Source: Zhongshania aliphaticivorans
GTDB lineage: Bacteria > Pseudomonadota > Gammaproteobacteria > Pseudomonadales > Spongiibacteraceae
Assembly (NCBI RefSeq): GCF_902705855.1
Contig: NZ_CACSIJ010000001.1
Span: forward strand, 62,001 to 126,000
Length of the DNA stretch: 64,000 nt
Direction of reading: 5' to 3'
Shown: piece by piece, positions 26,041 through 37,285 of the stretch
Layout: each line of letters starts with the position of its first letter
Position numbering within the stretch: position 1 is the first letter of the stretch
Position numbers and translations under genes: made by a program
Notes under the pieces: generated by a model
What the model was told of the DNA's origin: nothing
Seen by the model: the letters and a program-made list of their open reading frames with translations, nothing else
The model's database searches: none

Positions 26041-27714
26041 TTAGGGATTATCTGGTAACACCCGCGCCAATATGGCTTGAACATCCGCGCACTCGGGCAA
26101 ACAACCGTATATCGCCTGCCCCCCACTCAAGCGTGAGCGAATAAATGCTTCTGCAATAGCGCTTGGCGCCGACTCAATCAGCAGCGAGGCTTGCATCGTT
26201 AAAGCCAGCTGCTCAATTAAATAACGGGCACGAAACTCAAGGTTACTGGTTTTTGCAAAAGTCTCCTTAAGACTATTCACCGCATTATCTAGCAATACAT
26301 TGCGCCCAGCAGTTTTAACCAGCTCCACAAACCAACGATCTAATACCGCCGGCGCTTTCTGCAATGCCCGCAATACGTCTAGGGCCTGAATATTGCCCGA
26401 GCCTTCCCAAATCGCATTGATCGGTGCTTCGCGATAGAGCCTTGGCATAATACAATTTTCAATGACGCCGTTTCCGCCCAAACACTCCATTGCCTCATAG
26501 GCGTGTGCGGGGGTGCGCTTGCAAATCCAAAACTTACCGACAGCGGTGCCTAGGCGCATCAACAATTGCTCAGCGGGGTCGTCGTCATTATCTAAAGCCT
26601 TCGCCATGCGCATAGTCAGCGCAAGCGAGCCTTCTACCTCAAGCTGCAAATCTGCCAGTACATTTTGCATTAGTGCTTGGTCGATTAATCGTGCGCCGAA
26701 GGACGAGCGCTGGCGCGCATGATTGACCGCCTGCACAACAGCTTGGCGTTGCCCCGCTGTTGAACCGACCATACAGTCGAAACGCGTTAATGCCACCATC
26801 TCGATAATAGCGGCCACACCACGCCCTTCTTCACCTACCATCCAGCCTTGAGCTTGACGCAACTCTAGCTCTGAGGATGCATTGGACACATTACCCATTT
26901 TATTTTTTAGCCGTTGCACGTACAGACCATTCTTTTGCCCATCCTCTCGCCAACGCGGTACCAAAAAGCAACTCAAACCACCAGGGGCCTGCGCCAGCAT
27001 TAAAAAGGCATCACACATTGGTGCCGACAAAAACCATTTATGGCCATTAATTGTGTAAAGCGCGCCATTACCAGAGTCATTCAGCGGCTCTGCGACGGTG
27101 GTATTTGCGCGCACATCTGAGCCACCCTGCTTTTCCGTCATCCCCATTCCGATGGTGACCGCAGCCTTCTCAAAATAAGGCACATTCTCTGGCTGATACG
27201 CCGTGTTTAAAATTTTAGGTAGCCAGATTTCCGCCAAACGTGGGCTCAATTTGATCGTCGGCACCGAGGCAAACGTCATTGTTAGCGGGCAACCATGACC
27301 AGCATCAATTTGAGACTGCATATAACTCAGCGCAGCTCGCTTAAGATGGGCATTCTTCACATTTGGCTGCCACGGCCCTGAATGGATACCTTCGGTCAGC
27401 GCCATATTCATTAATTGATGATAGGCGGGATGAAATTTAACTAGGTCTACACGGTGGCCAAAGCGGTCGTGACTCTCAAACTGGGGTTTGTGTTCATTGG
27501 CGTCAAAACCCCATTGAATTACGTCGGCGCGGCCGCAGCGCTCACCGTAGGCAATGAGTTGCGCGGTATCATTCACATCATAGTGGCTAAGCACTTCTTG
27601 TAGTACGTAGTCACTAGCGTACACATTGTAATTTTCCAAGGCAGAGGATTGATTAAATACCTGATGGGTTTCTGCACTAAAATGCAACTCGGAACTAGCT
27701 TGATCAACAGACAT
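26041..27714 (-). CDS. Acyl-CoA dehydrogenase family protein, AidB-like
   Basis: A 557-residue FAD flavoprotein of the AidB branch. Visible: GMGMTEKQGGSDVRANTT (the acyl-CoA dehydrogenase signature in its AidB form), HKWFLSAPMCDAFLMLAQAPGG, and the C-terminal ECLGGNGVIEN and REAPINAIWEGSGNIQALDVLRAL with the catalytic Glu region. E. coli AidB belongs to the adaptive response to alkylation and binds DNA; many relatives are simply acyl-CoA dehydrogenases, and the substrate here is open. ATG 27714 follows AAGGTGGG. It is preceded by a TetR gene 24 bases away, probably in one operon. Confidence 0.88.
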   Translation of the reverse strand: MSVDQASSELHFSAETHQVFNQSSALENYNVYASDYVLQEVLSHYDVNDTAQLIAYGERCGRADVIQWGFDANEHKPQFESHDRFGHRVDLVKFHPAYHQLMNMALTEGIHSGPWQPNVKNAHLKRAALSYMQSQIDAGHGCPLTMTFASVPTIKLSPRLAEIWLPKILNTAYQPENVPYFEKAAVTIGMGMTEKQGGSDVRANTTVAEPLNDSGNGALYTINGHKWFLSAPMCDAFLMLAQAPGGLSCFLVPRWREDGQKNGLYVQRLKNKMGNVSNASSELELRQAQGWMVGEEGRGVAAIIEMVALTRFDCMVGSTAGQRQAVVQAVNHARQRSSFGARLIDQALMQNVLADLQLEVEGSLALTMRMAKALDNDDDPAEQLLMRLGTAVGKFWICKRTPAHAYEAMECLGGNGVIENCIMPRLYREAPINAIWEGSGNIQALDVLRALQKAPAVLDRWFVELVKTAGRNVLLDNAVNSLKETFAKTSNLEFRARYLIEQLALTMQASLLIESAPSAIAEAFIRSRLSGGQAIYGCLPECADVQAILARVLPDNP

Positions 27715-27738
27715 AAAGCCCACCTTAATATGTTTCGA

Positions 27739-28344
27739 CTACGGTTTAACGGTCACACCAATTGCTCTCAAACAAAAATCGCGTAAAGCAGCCGTTGTTA
27801 TTTCATTACAGCCCAGGTGATCTAGCGGCCCCAATAAGCTTTCTGCCATTGCACCCACCAGTGCCGCGGCAGACAGCGACGGTATTTGCTCCTGCAATAC
27901 GCCACTTTCTACGCCTTCAACAATCAAGGCCTCAAACAACGCAGAATAGGTTCTTCGGTATTGTAAGCGCGCGACATCAACCGCCGGATCAACCGGCTCG
28001 GCTATGAGTGCCCATGCCAGCTTAGGGGCTGCGAATGCCCGCTGCGCAAAAGTTTCTGCCGCCGCCGCTAAGCGCGCCGCAACCGAATCATCAAGCGATA
28101 ACGCGGCCTTAACCGCCTCAACCTCCCGAATGGTTGCACGACGAAACACCTCGGTACTCAATTCATCTTTATTACTAAAATAGCGATACACCGTCCCGAC
28201 GCCGACCCCAGCTGCGGACGCAACCGCCTGTATCGTGAGTGCTGCAAAGCCACCCTCTCTCACCAATGATTCCGCTGCGTGAAGCAGGCCCGACTTTTGT
28301 GCAAGCTTACGCTGGGTAACCATCGGGGTTTCGCGATATGCCAT
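27739..28344 (-). CDS. TetR/AcrR family transcriptional regulator
   Basis: A 201-residue regulator with an N-terminal helix-turn-helix: LLHAAESLVREGGFAALTIQ, then AVASAAGVGVGTVYRYFSNKDEL. The C-terminal half is a helical ligand-binding domain. I chose ATG 28344 (MAYRETPMVTQRK) because CTCC on the plus strand gives a GGAG 5 bases upstream, and because the alternative start at 28377 lies in the centre of a 44-bp palindrome that must be the operator. It probably represses itself and the downstream AidB-like gene, with an acyl-CoA or fatty acid as a likely inducer (inference). Confidence 0.88.
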   Translation of the reverse strand: MAYRETPMVTQRKLAQKSGLLHAAESLVREGGFAALTIQAVASAAGVGVGTVYRYFSNKDELSTEVFRRATIREVEAVKAALSLDDSVAARLAAAAETFAQRAFAAPKLAWALIAEPVDPAVDVARLQYRRTYSALFEALIVEGVESGVLQEQIPSLSAAALVGAMAESLLGPLDHLGCNEITTAALRDFCLRAIGVTVKP

Positions 28345-28354
28345 AGGGACTCCG

Positions 28355-28398
28355 TCTTGATCAAACAAGTGAATCATGATTCACTTGTTTGATCAAGA
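28355..28398. promoter_or_regulatory. 44-bp perfect palindrome, probable TetR operator
   Basis: Positions 28355-28376 are the exact reverse complement of 28377-28398. The core is TGAATCATGATTCA, flanked on both sides by CAAACAAG/CTTGTTTG and ended by TTGATC/GATCAA. It ends 11 bases before the tetR ATG and covers the region where promoter and leader should lie, so it is most likely an autoregulatory operator, large enough for two TetR dimers. It is also able to form a cruciform or a strong mRNA hairpin. Confidence 0.85.
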
Positions 28399-28433
28399 TT
28401 TAAAATGGTTCAAAACAACCGCCACCAAAACGC

Positions 28434-28460
28434 AAAAAGGCGGCCGAAGCCGCCTTTTTT
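28434..28460 (-). terminator. Rho-independent terminator of the suc operon
   Basis: AAAAAGGCGGC (28434-28444), loop CGAA, GCCGCCTTTTT (28449-28459). It lies 18 bases after the sucD stop, with A-run and T-run giving termination in both directions. It ends the sdh-suc transcript. Confidence 0.88.
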
Positions 28461-28477
28461 AACAACGCTATGCGAAC

Positions 28478-29350
28478 TTACCAGCCGGTAATTTCTTTCA
28501 AAGCTTTGCCAATATCCGCCAATGAGCGAACTGTTTTAACGCCTGCGTCTTGCAGGGCGGCAAACTTCTCATCAGCAGTACCTTTACCGCCAGAGATGAT
28601 TGCGCCAGCGTGACCCATACGCTTACCAGCAGGTGCAGTTACACCAGCAATGTAAGATACAACAGGCTTAGTTACGTTTGCTTTGATATAAGCAGCTGCT
28701 TCTTCTTCAGCAGAACCGCCGATCTCACCGATCATAACAATCGCTTCGGTCGCTGGATCTTTCTCGAACAAAGCGAGAATATCGATGAAGTTAGAGCCTG
28801 GGATCGGATCACCACCGATACCAACACAGGTAGACTGGCCAAAACCGTAGTCAGTAGTCTGCTTAACCGCTTCATACGTCAGGGTACCTGAACGCGACAC
28901 GATGCCGACTTTACCTGGCAAATGAATGTGGCCAGGCATAATGCCGATCTTGCATTCACCTGGGGTGATAACACCTGGGCAGTTAGGTCCGATTAGGCGA
29001 ACGCCCATCTCGTCACACTTAACTTTACACTCAAGCATATCCATTACTGGAATGTGCTCAGTGATGCATACGATCAGCTTAATACCAGAAGTAGCTGCTT
29101 CAAGGATAGAATCCTTACAGAACGCTGCCGGTACATAAATAACTGATGCGTCTGCGCCAGTTGCCTCAACAGCTTCTTTAACAGTATTAAATACTGGAAG
29201 ACCAAGGTGCTCAGTGCCGCCTTTACCTGGCGTTACACCGCCAACCATTTGCGTACCGTAAGCAATCGCTTGCTCAGAGTGGAAAGTACCCTGACCACCA
29301 GTGAAACCTTGACAGATTACCTTGGTGTTTTTGTCGATAAGAATAGACAT
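28478..29350 (-). CDS. sucD: Succinyl-CoA synthetase alpha subunit
   Basis: With SucC interconverts succinyl-CoA and succinate, making a nucleoside triphosphate. 290 residues, the family length. Visible: N-terminal CoA-binding [19 protein letters not shown] (about 15-33), [15 protein letters not shown], and the phospho-His signature [16 protein letters not shown] (His about 247). Its ATG shares one base with the sucC stop (TAATG), so translation is coupled. Last gene of the TCA supercluster. Confidence 0.98.
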   Translation of the reverse strand: MSILIDKNTKVICQGFTGGQGTFHSEQAIAYGTQMVGGVTPGKGGTEHLGLPVFNTVKEAVEATGADASVIYVPAAFCKDSILEAATSGIKLIVCITEHIPVMDMLECKVKCDEMGVRLIGPNCPGVITPGECKIGIMPGHIHLPGKVGIVSRSGTLTYEAVKQTTDYGFGQSTCVGIGGDPIPGSNFIDILALFEKDPATEAIVMIGEIGGSAEEEAAAYIKANVTKPVVSYIAGVTAPAGKRMGHAGAIISGGKGTADEKFAALQDAGVKTVRSLADIGKALKEITGW

Positions 29351-30516
29351 TATTTGCCCCCTGCTGCTTTAACAGCTTGCTCAGCCGCGTCAGTTAGACT
29401 GGTTGCCGCGATGATATCGAGGCCAGAATCAGACAGCAGTTTAGAACCCAGCTCTGCATTGTTACCTTCTAAACGAACCACAACCGGTACGGTTACGCCC
29501 ACTTCTTTGACTGCACCGATAATACCTTCGGCAATCAGGTCACAACGTACGATACCACCGAAGATGTTAACCAATACCGCTTTAACATTAGTGTCTTCAA
29601 GGATAATTTTGAAGGCTTCAGTAACACGCTCTTTAGTTGCACCACCACCTACGTCGAGGAAGTTAGCAGGGAAACCGCCGTGCAGAGAAACAATGTCCAT
29701 GGTACCCATGGCCAAACCAGCGCCGTTTACCATGCAACCAATGTTACCGGTTAGAGCAACATAGTTAAGATCCCATTCTGCCGCACGCGCTTCGCGCTCA
29801 TCTTCCTGAGAAGGATCATGCATTGCCTTCAATTCAGGGTGACGATACATCGCGTTAGCATCAACAACTAACTTGGCATCTAAGCAGTGAAGATTGCCTT
29901 CGCTGGTAATAACCAATGGGTTGATTTCCATCAGGGCTAAATCTTTGTCTTGGAACAATTGCGCCAAACCCAAGAAAATCTTAACGAATTGTTTTACCTG
30001 AGTAGGGTTTAAACCCAACTGGAAAGCCAACTCGCGGCCTTGGTATGGCTGTGCGCCAGTCATCGGATCGATAATTGCCTTGAGAATCTTCTCTGGAGTC
30101 TCTTCTGCAACTTTCTCAATCTCTACGCCACCTTCGGTAGACGCCATGAAAACGATGCGACGTGAAGAACGGTCGACAACTGCACCTAAATACAGCTCTT
30201 GATCGATATCAGTACACGATTCAACCAAGATCTTCGAAACCGGCTGACCATTTTCATCAGTCTGATAGGTCACTAGGTTTTTACCTAGCCACTTTTCAGC
30301 AAATGCTTTGATCTCATCTTTGCTGCTAACCAGCTTAACGCCGCCAGCTTTGCCTCGGCCACCAGCGTGAACTTGGGCTTTAACAACCCATTTGTCGCCG
30401 CCAATTTTATCAGCTGCAGCTGCAGCTTCTTCCGGGGTATCACAGGCATATCCTGTAGAAACAGGTAGCCCGTATTCGGCAAACAACTGCTTGCCCTGGT
30501 ACTCGTGAAGGTTCAT
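29350..30516 (-). CDS. sucC: ADP-forming succinyl-CoA synthetase beta subunit
   Basis: ATP-grasp nucleotide-binding subunit partnering SucD. With ATG 30516 it has 388 residues, exactly the usual size, and starts [20 protein letters not shown]. Visible: [17 protein letters not shown] (nucleotide grasp), [26 protein letters not shown], and [17 protein letters not shown]. An earlier ORF start at 30594 would only add sequence absent from the family and should be ignored. Coupled to sucD. Confidence 0.97.
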   Translation of the reverse strand: MNLHEYQGKQLFAEYGLPVSTGYACDTPEEAAAAADKIGGDKWVVKAQVHAGGRGKAGGVKLVSSKDEIKAFAEKWLGKNLVTYQTDENGQPVSKILVESCTDIDQELYLGAVVDRSSRRIVFMASTEGGVEIEKVAEETPEKILKAIIDPMTGAQPYQGRELAFQLGLNPTQVKQFVKIFLGLAQLFQDKDLALMEINPLVITSEGNLHCLDAKLVVDANAMYRHPELKAMHDPSQEDEREARAAEWDLNYVALTGNIGCMVNGAGLAMGTMDIVSLHGGFPANFLDVGGGATKERVTEAFKIILEDTNVKAVLVNIFGGIVRCDLIAEGIIGAVKEVGVTVPVVVRLEGNNAELGSKLLSDSGLDIIAATSLTDAAEQAVKAAGGK

Positions 30517-30607
30517 GTTGGAATTACCATCTCGGTCTGTGGAAGTGTTAAGCGAGTTAGATCCTGTCAGTGACTTGGCCCGCTCCCTCTGCACATTGCA
30601 GTAACAA

Positions 30608-30643
30608 CGCGAAATCGGGATGCGTATTTTCCCGAATTTCGCG
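30608..30643 (-). other. Bulged hairpin between lpdA and sucC
   Basis: CGCGAAATCGGGA (30608-30620) pairs with TCCCGAATTTCGCG (30630-30643) with a single bulged base. It lies in the 140-base gap between lpdA and sucC, without a U-run. It may set different mRNA levels of the two halves of the operon. Confidence 0.5.
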
Positions 30644-30656
30644 CACTACCGCAAAT

Positions 30657-32120
<1,464 letters not shown>

Positions 32121-32200
32121 TTAGCTGCCAAGCAATCCGCCACAGCTAAATGACGCTGATGCCGCAAGGTTCGGCACCAGTCATTTTCGTCAACTAAGTT

Positions 32201-33391
32201 TTAGATTTCGAGCAATATCCGCGCAGGATCTTCAATCAAGTCTTTAATTGCGACCAAAAATTGAACTGCGTCTTTACCGTCAACTAGGCGGTGATCGTAG
32301 GACAGCGCCAAGTACATCATTGGTAAAATAACGACTTCACCATTAACCGCCATAGGACGATCTTGGATTTTGTGCATACCCAAAATAGCAGTTTGTGGTG
32401 GGTTGAGAATAGGCGTAGACAGCAATGAGCCAAACACACCACCATTGGTAATAGTAAAGGTGCCGCCGGTCATATCTTCCATGCTTAGTTTGCCGTCTTT
32501 AGCACGCAAACCGTATTCACGGATCTTCTCTTCAATTTTCGCCATGCTCATATTTTCAGCATCACGGAGCACTGGCACAACCAAGCCTTTCTCGGTTGAT
32601 ACCGCTACACCCACATCTTGAAAACCGTGATACACGACGTCATCGCCATCAATAGACGCGTTTACTGCCGGGAAGCGCTTCAATGATTCGCAGGCGGCTT
32701 TCACGAAAAAGCCCATAAAACCTAAGCGCGTGCCATTGTGTGATTTTTCAAACAAATCTTTATATTGATTGCGTAAATCCATCACTGGTTTCATGTTGAC
32801 TTCGTTGAAGGTCGTCAACATTGCAGTAGTGTGAGTTGCCTCAAGAAGACGCTCGGCGATACGCTTGCGTAAACGTGTCATTGGTACGCGTTTTTCAACT
32901 CGCTCACCGGCGGGAACATCAACCGCTGGCGCGGGGGCTGCTGCTGGTTTTGCAGCTGGTGCAGCTACAGGCTTATAGCTTGCAACGTCTTCTTTGGTAA
33001 TAACGCCGCCCTTGCCCGTACCAGTAACAGCAGCCGCATCAATGCCTTTTTCATCTAGCATTTTGCGTGCTGCTGGGCTAATTTTTAGGTCTGCGGTAGC
33101 AGCAGGCGCTGCCGCTGCTGGCTGAGCAGACTCAGCAGGAGCACTGGCCGCCGCGCCCTCTTCAAACGTGGCGATAAGCTCATCGCTAAGAACCGTATCG
33201 CCCTCACCTTTAATGATTTCTTTTAATACGCCGTCAGCTGGTGCAACAACCTCTAACACCACCTTATCCGTTTCGATGTCTACCAATGGCTCATCGCGGG
33301 AAACCGCTTCGCCGACTTTTTTATGCCATGTAGCAATAGAACCGTCCGCGACTGATTCCGGAAATGTTGGTGCTTTAATTTCAGTGCTCAT
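32201..33391 (-). CDS. sucB: 2-oxoglutarate dehydrogenase E2, dihydrolipoyl succinyltransferase
   Basis: Core of the 2-oxoglutarate dehydrogenase complex; transfers succinyl to CoA. 396 residues. In order: a lipoyl domain ([13 protein letters not shown], lipoyl-Lys in [11 protein letters not shown] near residue 43), an Ala/Pro-rich linker, a peripheral-subunit-binding domain ([26 protein letters not shown]), a second Ala/Pro linker and the catalytic domain ending with [13 protein letters not shown], whose His/Asp form the active site. ATG 33391 with AGGAAG upstream is the best start. Between sucA and lpdA. Confidence 0.97.
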   Translation of the reverse strand: MSTEIKAPTFPESVADGSIATWHKKVGEAVSRDEPLVDIETDKVVLEVVAPADGVLKEIIKGEGDTVLSDELIATFEEGAAASAPAESAQPAAAAPAATADLKISPAARKMLDEKGIDAAAVTGTGKGGVITKEDVASYKPVAAPAAKPAAAPAPAVDVPAGERVEKRVPMTRLRKRIAERLLEATHTTAMLTTFNEVNMKPVMDLRNQYKDLFEKSHNGTRLGFMGFFVKAACESLKRFPAVNASIDGDDVVYHGFQDVGVAVSTEKGLVVPVLRDAENMSMAKIEEKIREYGLRAKDGKLSMEDMTGGTFTITNGGVFGSLLSTPILNPPQTAILGMHKIQDRPMAVNGEVVILPMMYLALSYDHRLVDGKDAVQFLVAIKDLIEDPARILLEI

Positions 33392-33450
33392 CACTCTTCC
33401 TGTCAATTAATATCGCTGTACGAGACAGTCTTTATAAGTTGATTAAAACC

Positions 33451-36285
33451 TTACAGTTTTAATGCCTGTTTAATAAACTTCTCTTGCTGCTCAAGGTGTA
33501 ACGCCATGTAACCAGCCGCAGGTGATGCGGAAGGCTCACGCCCTACATAACCGAGCAATAGATTCTTTTCAGGTTTAAAGCTGCGTATTACGCGGGTCAT
33601 ACGATGGCGGCTATTATACCAAGCCCCTTGGTTACGAGGCTCTTCCTGACACCAAACCACTTTCTTAAGGTTAGGATAACCAGCAATAGCGTTCCGTAAA
33701 TCCTCATAGGGAAAAGGATAGACCTGCTCAAGGCGAACGATCGCGACTGAGTCTTTACCATGTTCACGTCGAGCTGCGCGCAGGTCGTAATACACTTTAC
33801 CGCTACACAGAATCATGCGCGTGACTTTTGACTTATCGATGTCATCAGTCTCATCAATCACATTCTGGAATTGACCTTCGGTTAATTCTTCTAGGGTCGA
33901 TACCGCCTCTTTATGACGCAGCAAGCTCTTTGGAGACATCACTATCAAGGGGCGACGTAAAGGACGAATCGCCTGACGGCGCAACATGTGATAAACCTGC
34001 GCGGGCGTAGACGGAACGCACACTTGAATATTGTGCTCAGCACACAACTGCAAGAAACGTTCTAGTTTCGCCGACGAATGCTCTGGCCCCTGCCCTTCAT
34101 AACCGTGTGGCAGCAGCATGGTTAAACCACACAGACGACCCCACTTTAATTCACCACTACTAATGAACTGGTCGATAACAACCTGCGCACCGTTGGCAAA
34201 GTCACCGAACTGCGCTTCCCAAATAACCAGTGAATCTGGCTGAGTGGTTGAATAACCGTACTCAAAGGCGAGCACCGCTTCTTCTGACAGAAGAGAGTCG
34301 AAAATAGCAAATGCTGGCTGATCTGCAGACATGTTCTGTAATGGGATATAACGGCGCGCGTCTGACTGGCTGTGCAAAACCGCATGGCGATGCGAGAACG
34401 TACCGCGACCAACATCCTGCCCCGTTAAACGTACTTTATGTCCCTGCTTAAGCAGTGAACCATACGCCAGAACCTCGGCAAAACCCCAGTTAATTGGCAT
34501 TGCGCCTGCGGCCATTTTACGACGATCTTCGTAAATTTTGGCGACTTGACGCTGTACCACAATGCCTTCTGGAATGGCATTAACTAGCTCTGCGGTTTCT
34601 TTTAGCAATTTTGGATCGATGGTCGTGTCGCCCGCCACATCCCAAGCGTGGCCAAGATACGGTGCCCAATCAACAAATAGCTCTTTGTTTGGCTCCATGA
34701 CCAAACTTTTTGCTACGTGCTCACCGTTATCGAGCGCCTGACGGTAATCGTCAGCCATCTTGTCAGCCAGCTCTTTGCTTACAACGCCTTCTTCAAGCAG
34801 CTTATTAACATAGAGTTCGCGAGTCGTCTTTTGCTTACTGATTTTGTTGTACATCAATGGCTGAGTGCCTGAGGGCTCATCAGCTTCATTGTGACCACGA
34901 CGGCGATAGCAGATTAAATCGACAACCACATCTTTCTTAAATTCTTGACGGAAATCGGCAGCCAACTGACTAACAAACAACACCGCCTCAGGGTCGTCAC
35001 CATTAACATGAAAAATGGGCGCCTGAACCATTTTAGCAACGTCGGTACAGTACTCTGTTGAACGTGCATCTTCCTGCAAGCTTGTTGTAAAGCCCACTTG
35101 GTTATTGATAACGATATGAACGGTACCGCCGGTTTTATAGGCGCGGGTTTGAGACATTTGAAATGTCTCCATAACTACACCCTGACCTGCAAATGCCGCG
35201 TCGCCGTGCAATACAATAGGAACAACCTTGTCACCGATAGGGTCGTTACGACGATCCTGTCTTGCGCGAACTGAGCCTTCAACCACAGGAGACACAATTT
35301 CCAAATGCGATGGGTTAAAGGCCAAAGCCAAATGCACTTCACCGCCTGGCGTCATCACATTTGAAGAAAAACCTTGGTGGTACTTAACGTCAGCAGAACC
35401 TTGGTACTTAACCTTGCCTTCAAACTCATCAAACAACTCAGCAGGGTTTTTGCCTAAAATATTGACTAATAAATTGAGGCGTCCACGGTGAGCCATACCA
35501 ATGACCATTTCTTTGGCACCGTATGAGCCCGCACGCTGAATGATGGCATCCATCATTGGAATTAAGCTTTCGCCGCCTTCAAGGCCAAAACGTTTGGTAC
35601 CGGGATATTTTGAACCCAGCGATTTTTCCAAACCTTCGGCAGCCGTTAAGCGCTCAAGCAAATGTGTACGAATATCAAGACCATACTGAGGTTGCGAACG
35701 AACACTTTCCATTCGCTGCTGAATCCATGTGCGTTCACGCGTATCGACAATGTGCATGAACTCAGCACCGACTGAGCGGCAATAAGTTGAACGCAATGCA
35801 TCATAAATATCGCGCAAGGAAGCTTGATCTTTGCCAATATACAAGCTGCCAGTTTGGAAAGTTGTATCAAAATCCGCTTCGCTCAACTGGTGGTATTGCA
35901 ATTCAAGATCAGGAACGCGTGACCGCTGCCACAAACCTAAAGGGTCTAGTTCTGCTTCTTGATGACCACGTTGACGATAGGCACTGACCAGTTGAATAAC
36001 TCTGACCTGCTTGCGCTCGTGAACACTAATGTCGTTATTGACAGGGCCACTGTAGCGAATCGGCGTTTTTGCTAATTGCGCAAAATGTTCGCGAACCGGA
36101 GAGTGAGGGATATCATGCGTCGCATTTTCACTGACGCGGGGTAATTGCTGAAAATAGTCCCGCCATTCGTCAGAAACAGCGTTTGGATCTGTGAGGTAGG
36201 CCTCATACAACTCTTCTACGTAAGTTGCATTGCCGCCAGATATATGTGAGCTTTTCCATAGAAGCTCCATCGAATTTTTCTGCAT
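33451..36285 (-). CDS. sucA: 2-oxoglutarate dehydrogenase E1 component
   Basis: Thiamine-diphosphate enzyme that decarboxylates 2-oxoglutarate. 944 residues, the normal size. Visible: N-terminal MELLWKSSHISGGNATYVEELYEAYL (E2/E3-contact region), FGLEGGESLIPMMDAII, GMAHRGRLNLLVNILGKNP, the ThDP motif HGDAAFAGQGVVMETFQMS … INNQVGFTT, RRRGHNEADEPSGTQPLMY, and the transketolase-like QDVGRGTFSHRHAVLH. First gene of the suc half, 266 bases after sdhB. Confidence 0.98.
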   Translation of the reverse strand: MQKNSMELLWKSSHISGGNATYVEELYEAYLTDPNAVSDEWRDYFQQLPRVSENATHDIPHSPVREHFAQLAKTPIRYSGPVNNDISVHERKQVRVIQLVSAYRQRGHQEAELDPLGLWQRSRVPDLELQYHQLSEADFDTTFQTGSLYIGKDQASLRDIYDALRSTYCRSVGAEFMHIVDTRERTWIQQRMESVRSQPQYGLDIRTHLLERLTAAEGLEKSLGSKYPGTKRFGLEGGESLIPMMDAIIQRAGSYGAKEMVIGMAHRGRLNLLVNILGKNPAELFDEFEGKVKYQGSADVKYHQGFSSNVMTPGGEVHLALAFNPSHLEIVSPVVEGSVRARQDRRNDPIGDKVVPIVLHGDAAFAGQGVVMETFQMSQTRAYKTGGTVHIVINNQVGFTTSLQEDARSTEYCTDVAKMVQAPIFHVNGDDPEAVLFVSQLAADFRQEFKKDVVVDLICYRRRGHNEADEPSGTQPLMYNKISKQKTTRELYVNKLLEEGVVSKELADKMADDYRQALDNGEHVAKSLVMEPNKELFVDWAPYLGHAWDVAGDTTIDPKLLKETAELVNAIPEGIVVQRQVAKIYEDRRKMAAGAMPINWGFAEVLAYGSLLKQGHKVRLTGQDVGRGTFSHRHAVLHSQSDARRYIPLQNMSADQPAFAIFDSLLSEEAVLAFEYGYSTTQPDSLVIWEAQFGDFANGAQVVIDQFISSGELKWGRLCGLTMLLPHGYEGQGPEHSSAKLERFLQLCAEHNIQVCVPSTPAQVYHMLRRQAIRPLRRPLIVMSPKSLLRHKEAVSTLEELTEGQFQNVIDETDDIDKSKVTRMILCSGKVYYDLRAARREHGKDSVAIVRLEQVYPFPYEDLRNAIAGYPNLKKVVWCQEEPRNQGAWYNSRHRMTRVIRSFKPEKNLLLGYVGREPSASPAAGYMALHLEQQEKFIKQALKL

Positions 36286-36551
36286 TCCTGTCCACCTAAA
36301 AATAAGGGAAGTGGCAGTCTGAATGATTAATGCCCGATAAGGCTCTTCTCATCCTGTGTAGCCCAGCAGCATTCAGTGTACGCCGCAGAACCGACTCGCA
36401 CCACAGGGAACGTCCCTTCCCTCGTATACGCTTTCACGCCCATATAGTGCCGGTAAGCACCGAGTGTATTTTATTTGGCGCCGCTCGTAAGCGGCACCAG
36501 AGGACTAACTTTACGCAGAGTTTTATTACCCAGCCTGAGCTGAGGGAATAC
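36286..36551. other. 266-bp gap between sdhB and sucA with two hairpins
   Basis: It holds no gene. Two small dyads are visible: AGGGA/TCCCT (36415-36427, loop ACG) and GCCGCT/AGCGGC (36480-36485 and 36490-36495, loop CGTA). Neither is followed by a U-run on the minus strand. A separate sucA promoter or an mRNA processing site is possible here. Confidence 0.5.
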
Positions 36552-37268
36552 TTAAGTTGCTCTGCTTAGCAACATATTCCGGATATGACCAATTGCCTTT
36601 GTTGGGTTTAAACCCTTAGGGCAAACATTGACGCAGTTTTGAATACCGTGGCAACGGAAAACACTAAACGGATCATCAAGATCACTTAAACGCTCTTCAG
36701 TTGCGGTGTCACGGCTATCCGCCAAAAAGCGATAAGCCTGCAACAAGCCACTTGGACCAATAAAGCGATCAGGGTTCCACCAAAACGAAGGACAAGCCGT
36801 TGAGCAGCACGCACAAAGAATACACTCGTACAAACCATCCAACTTCTCACGCTCTTCGGGAGACTGCAAACGCTCAATAGCGGGCGCAGGCGTGTCGTTT
36901 TGCAAGAACGGCTTAATCTTTTCATACTGCTTGTAGAAAAGACTCATGTCGATAACAAGATCACGAATAACTGGCAAGCCTGGCAGCGGGCGCAATACTA
37001 ATTTATTGCCGCCTTTGCCATTTTTAAGTGCTTCCGAAATGGGTGTAATACACGCCAGACCATTTTTACCGTTAATGTTCATACCATCAGAGCCACATAC
37101 ACCCTCACGACAAGAACGACGGTAAGCTAGCGATGGATCACTGCCTTTTAACAACTCGAGAACATCCAATACCATCAGGTCTTTGCCACCGGTATCGAGT
37201 TCAACTTCTTGCATGTACGGCTCCTGATCAGTTTCAGGATTGTAACGATAGAGACTAACTTTCAACAT
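36552..37268 (-). CDS. sdhB: Succinate dehydrogenase iron-sulfur subunit
   Basis: Electron carrier of complex II with three iron-sulfur centres. 238 residues. Visible Cys clusters: the [2Fe-2S] group in SCREGVCGSDGMNINGKNGLAC (about 53-75), the [4Fe-4S] group CILCACCSTACPSFWW and the [3Fe-4S] group CHGIQNCVNVCPKGLNP. Directly downstream of sdhA (17 bases). Confidence 0.98.
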   Translation of the reverse strand: MLKVSLYRYNPETDQEPYMQEVELDTGGKDLMVLDVLELLKGSDPSLAYRRSCREGVCGSDGMNINGKNGLACITPISEALKNGKGGNKLVLRPLPGLPVIRDLVIDMSLFYKQYEKIKPFLQNDTPAPAIERLQSPEEREKLDGLYECILCACCSTACPSFWWNPDRFIGPSGLLQAYRFLADSRDTATEERLSDLDDPFSVFRCHGIQNCVNVCPKGLNPTKAIGHIRNMLLSRAT

Positions 37269-37285
37269 ATTCGTTTTCTCCTGAA

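Noticed and set aside
30517-30594. 26-residue N-terminal extension of sucC
   Set aside because: SucC proteins begin MNLHEYQ; the extension lies in the lpdA-sucC gap and matches nothing in the family.
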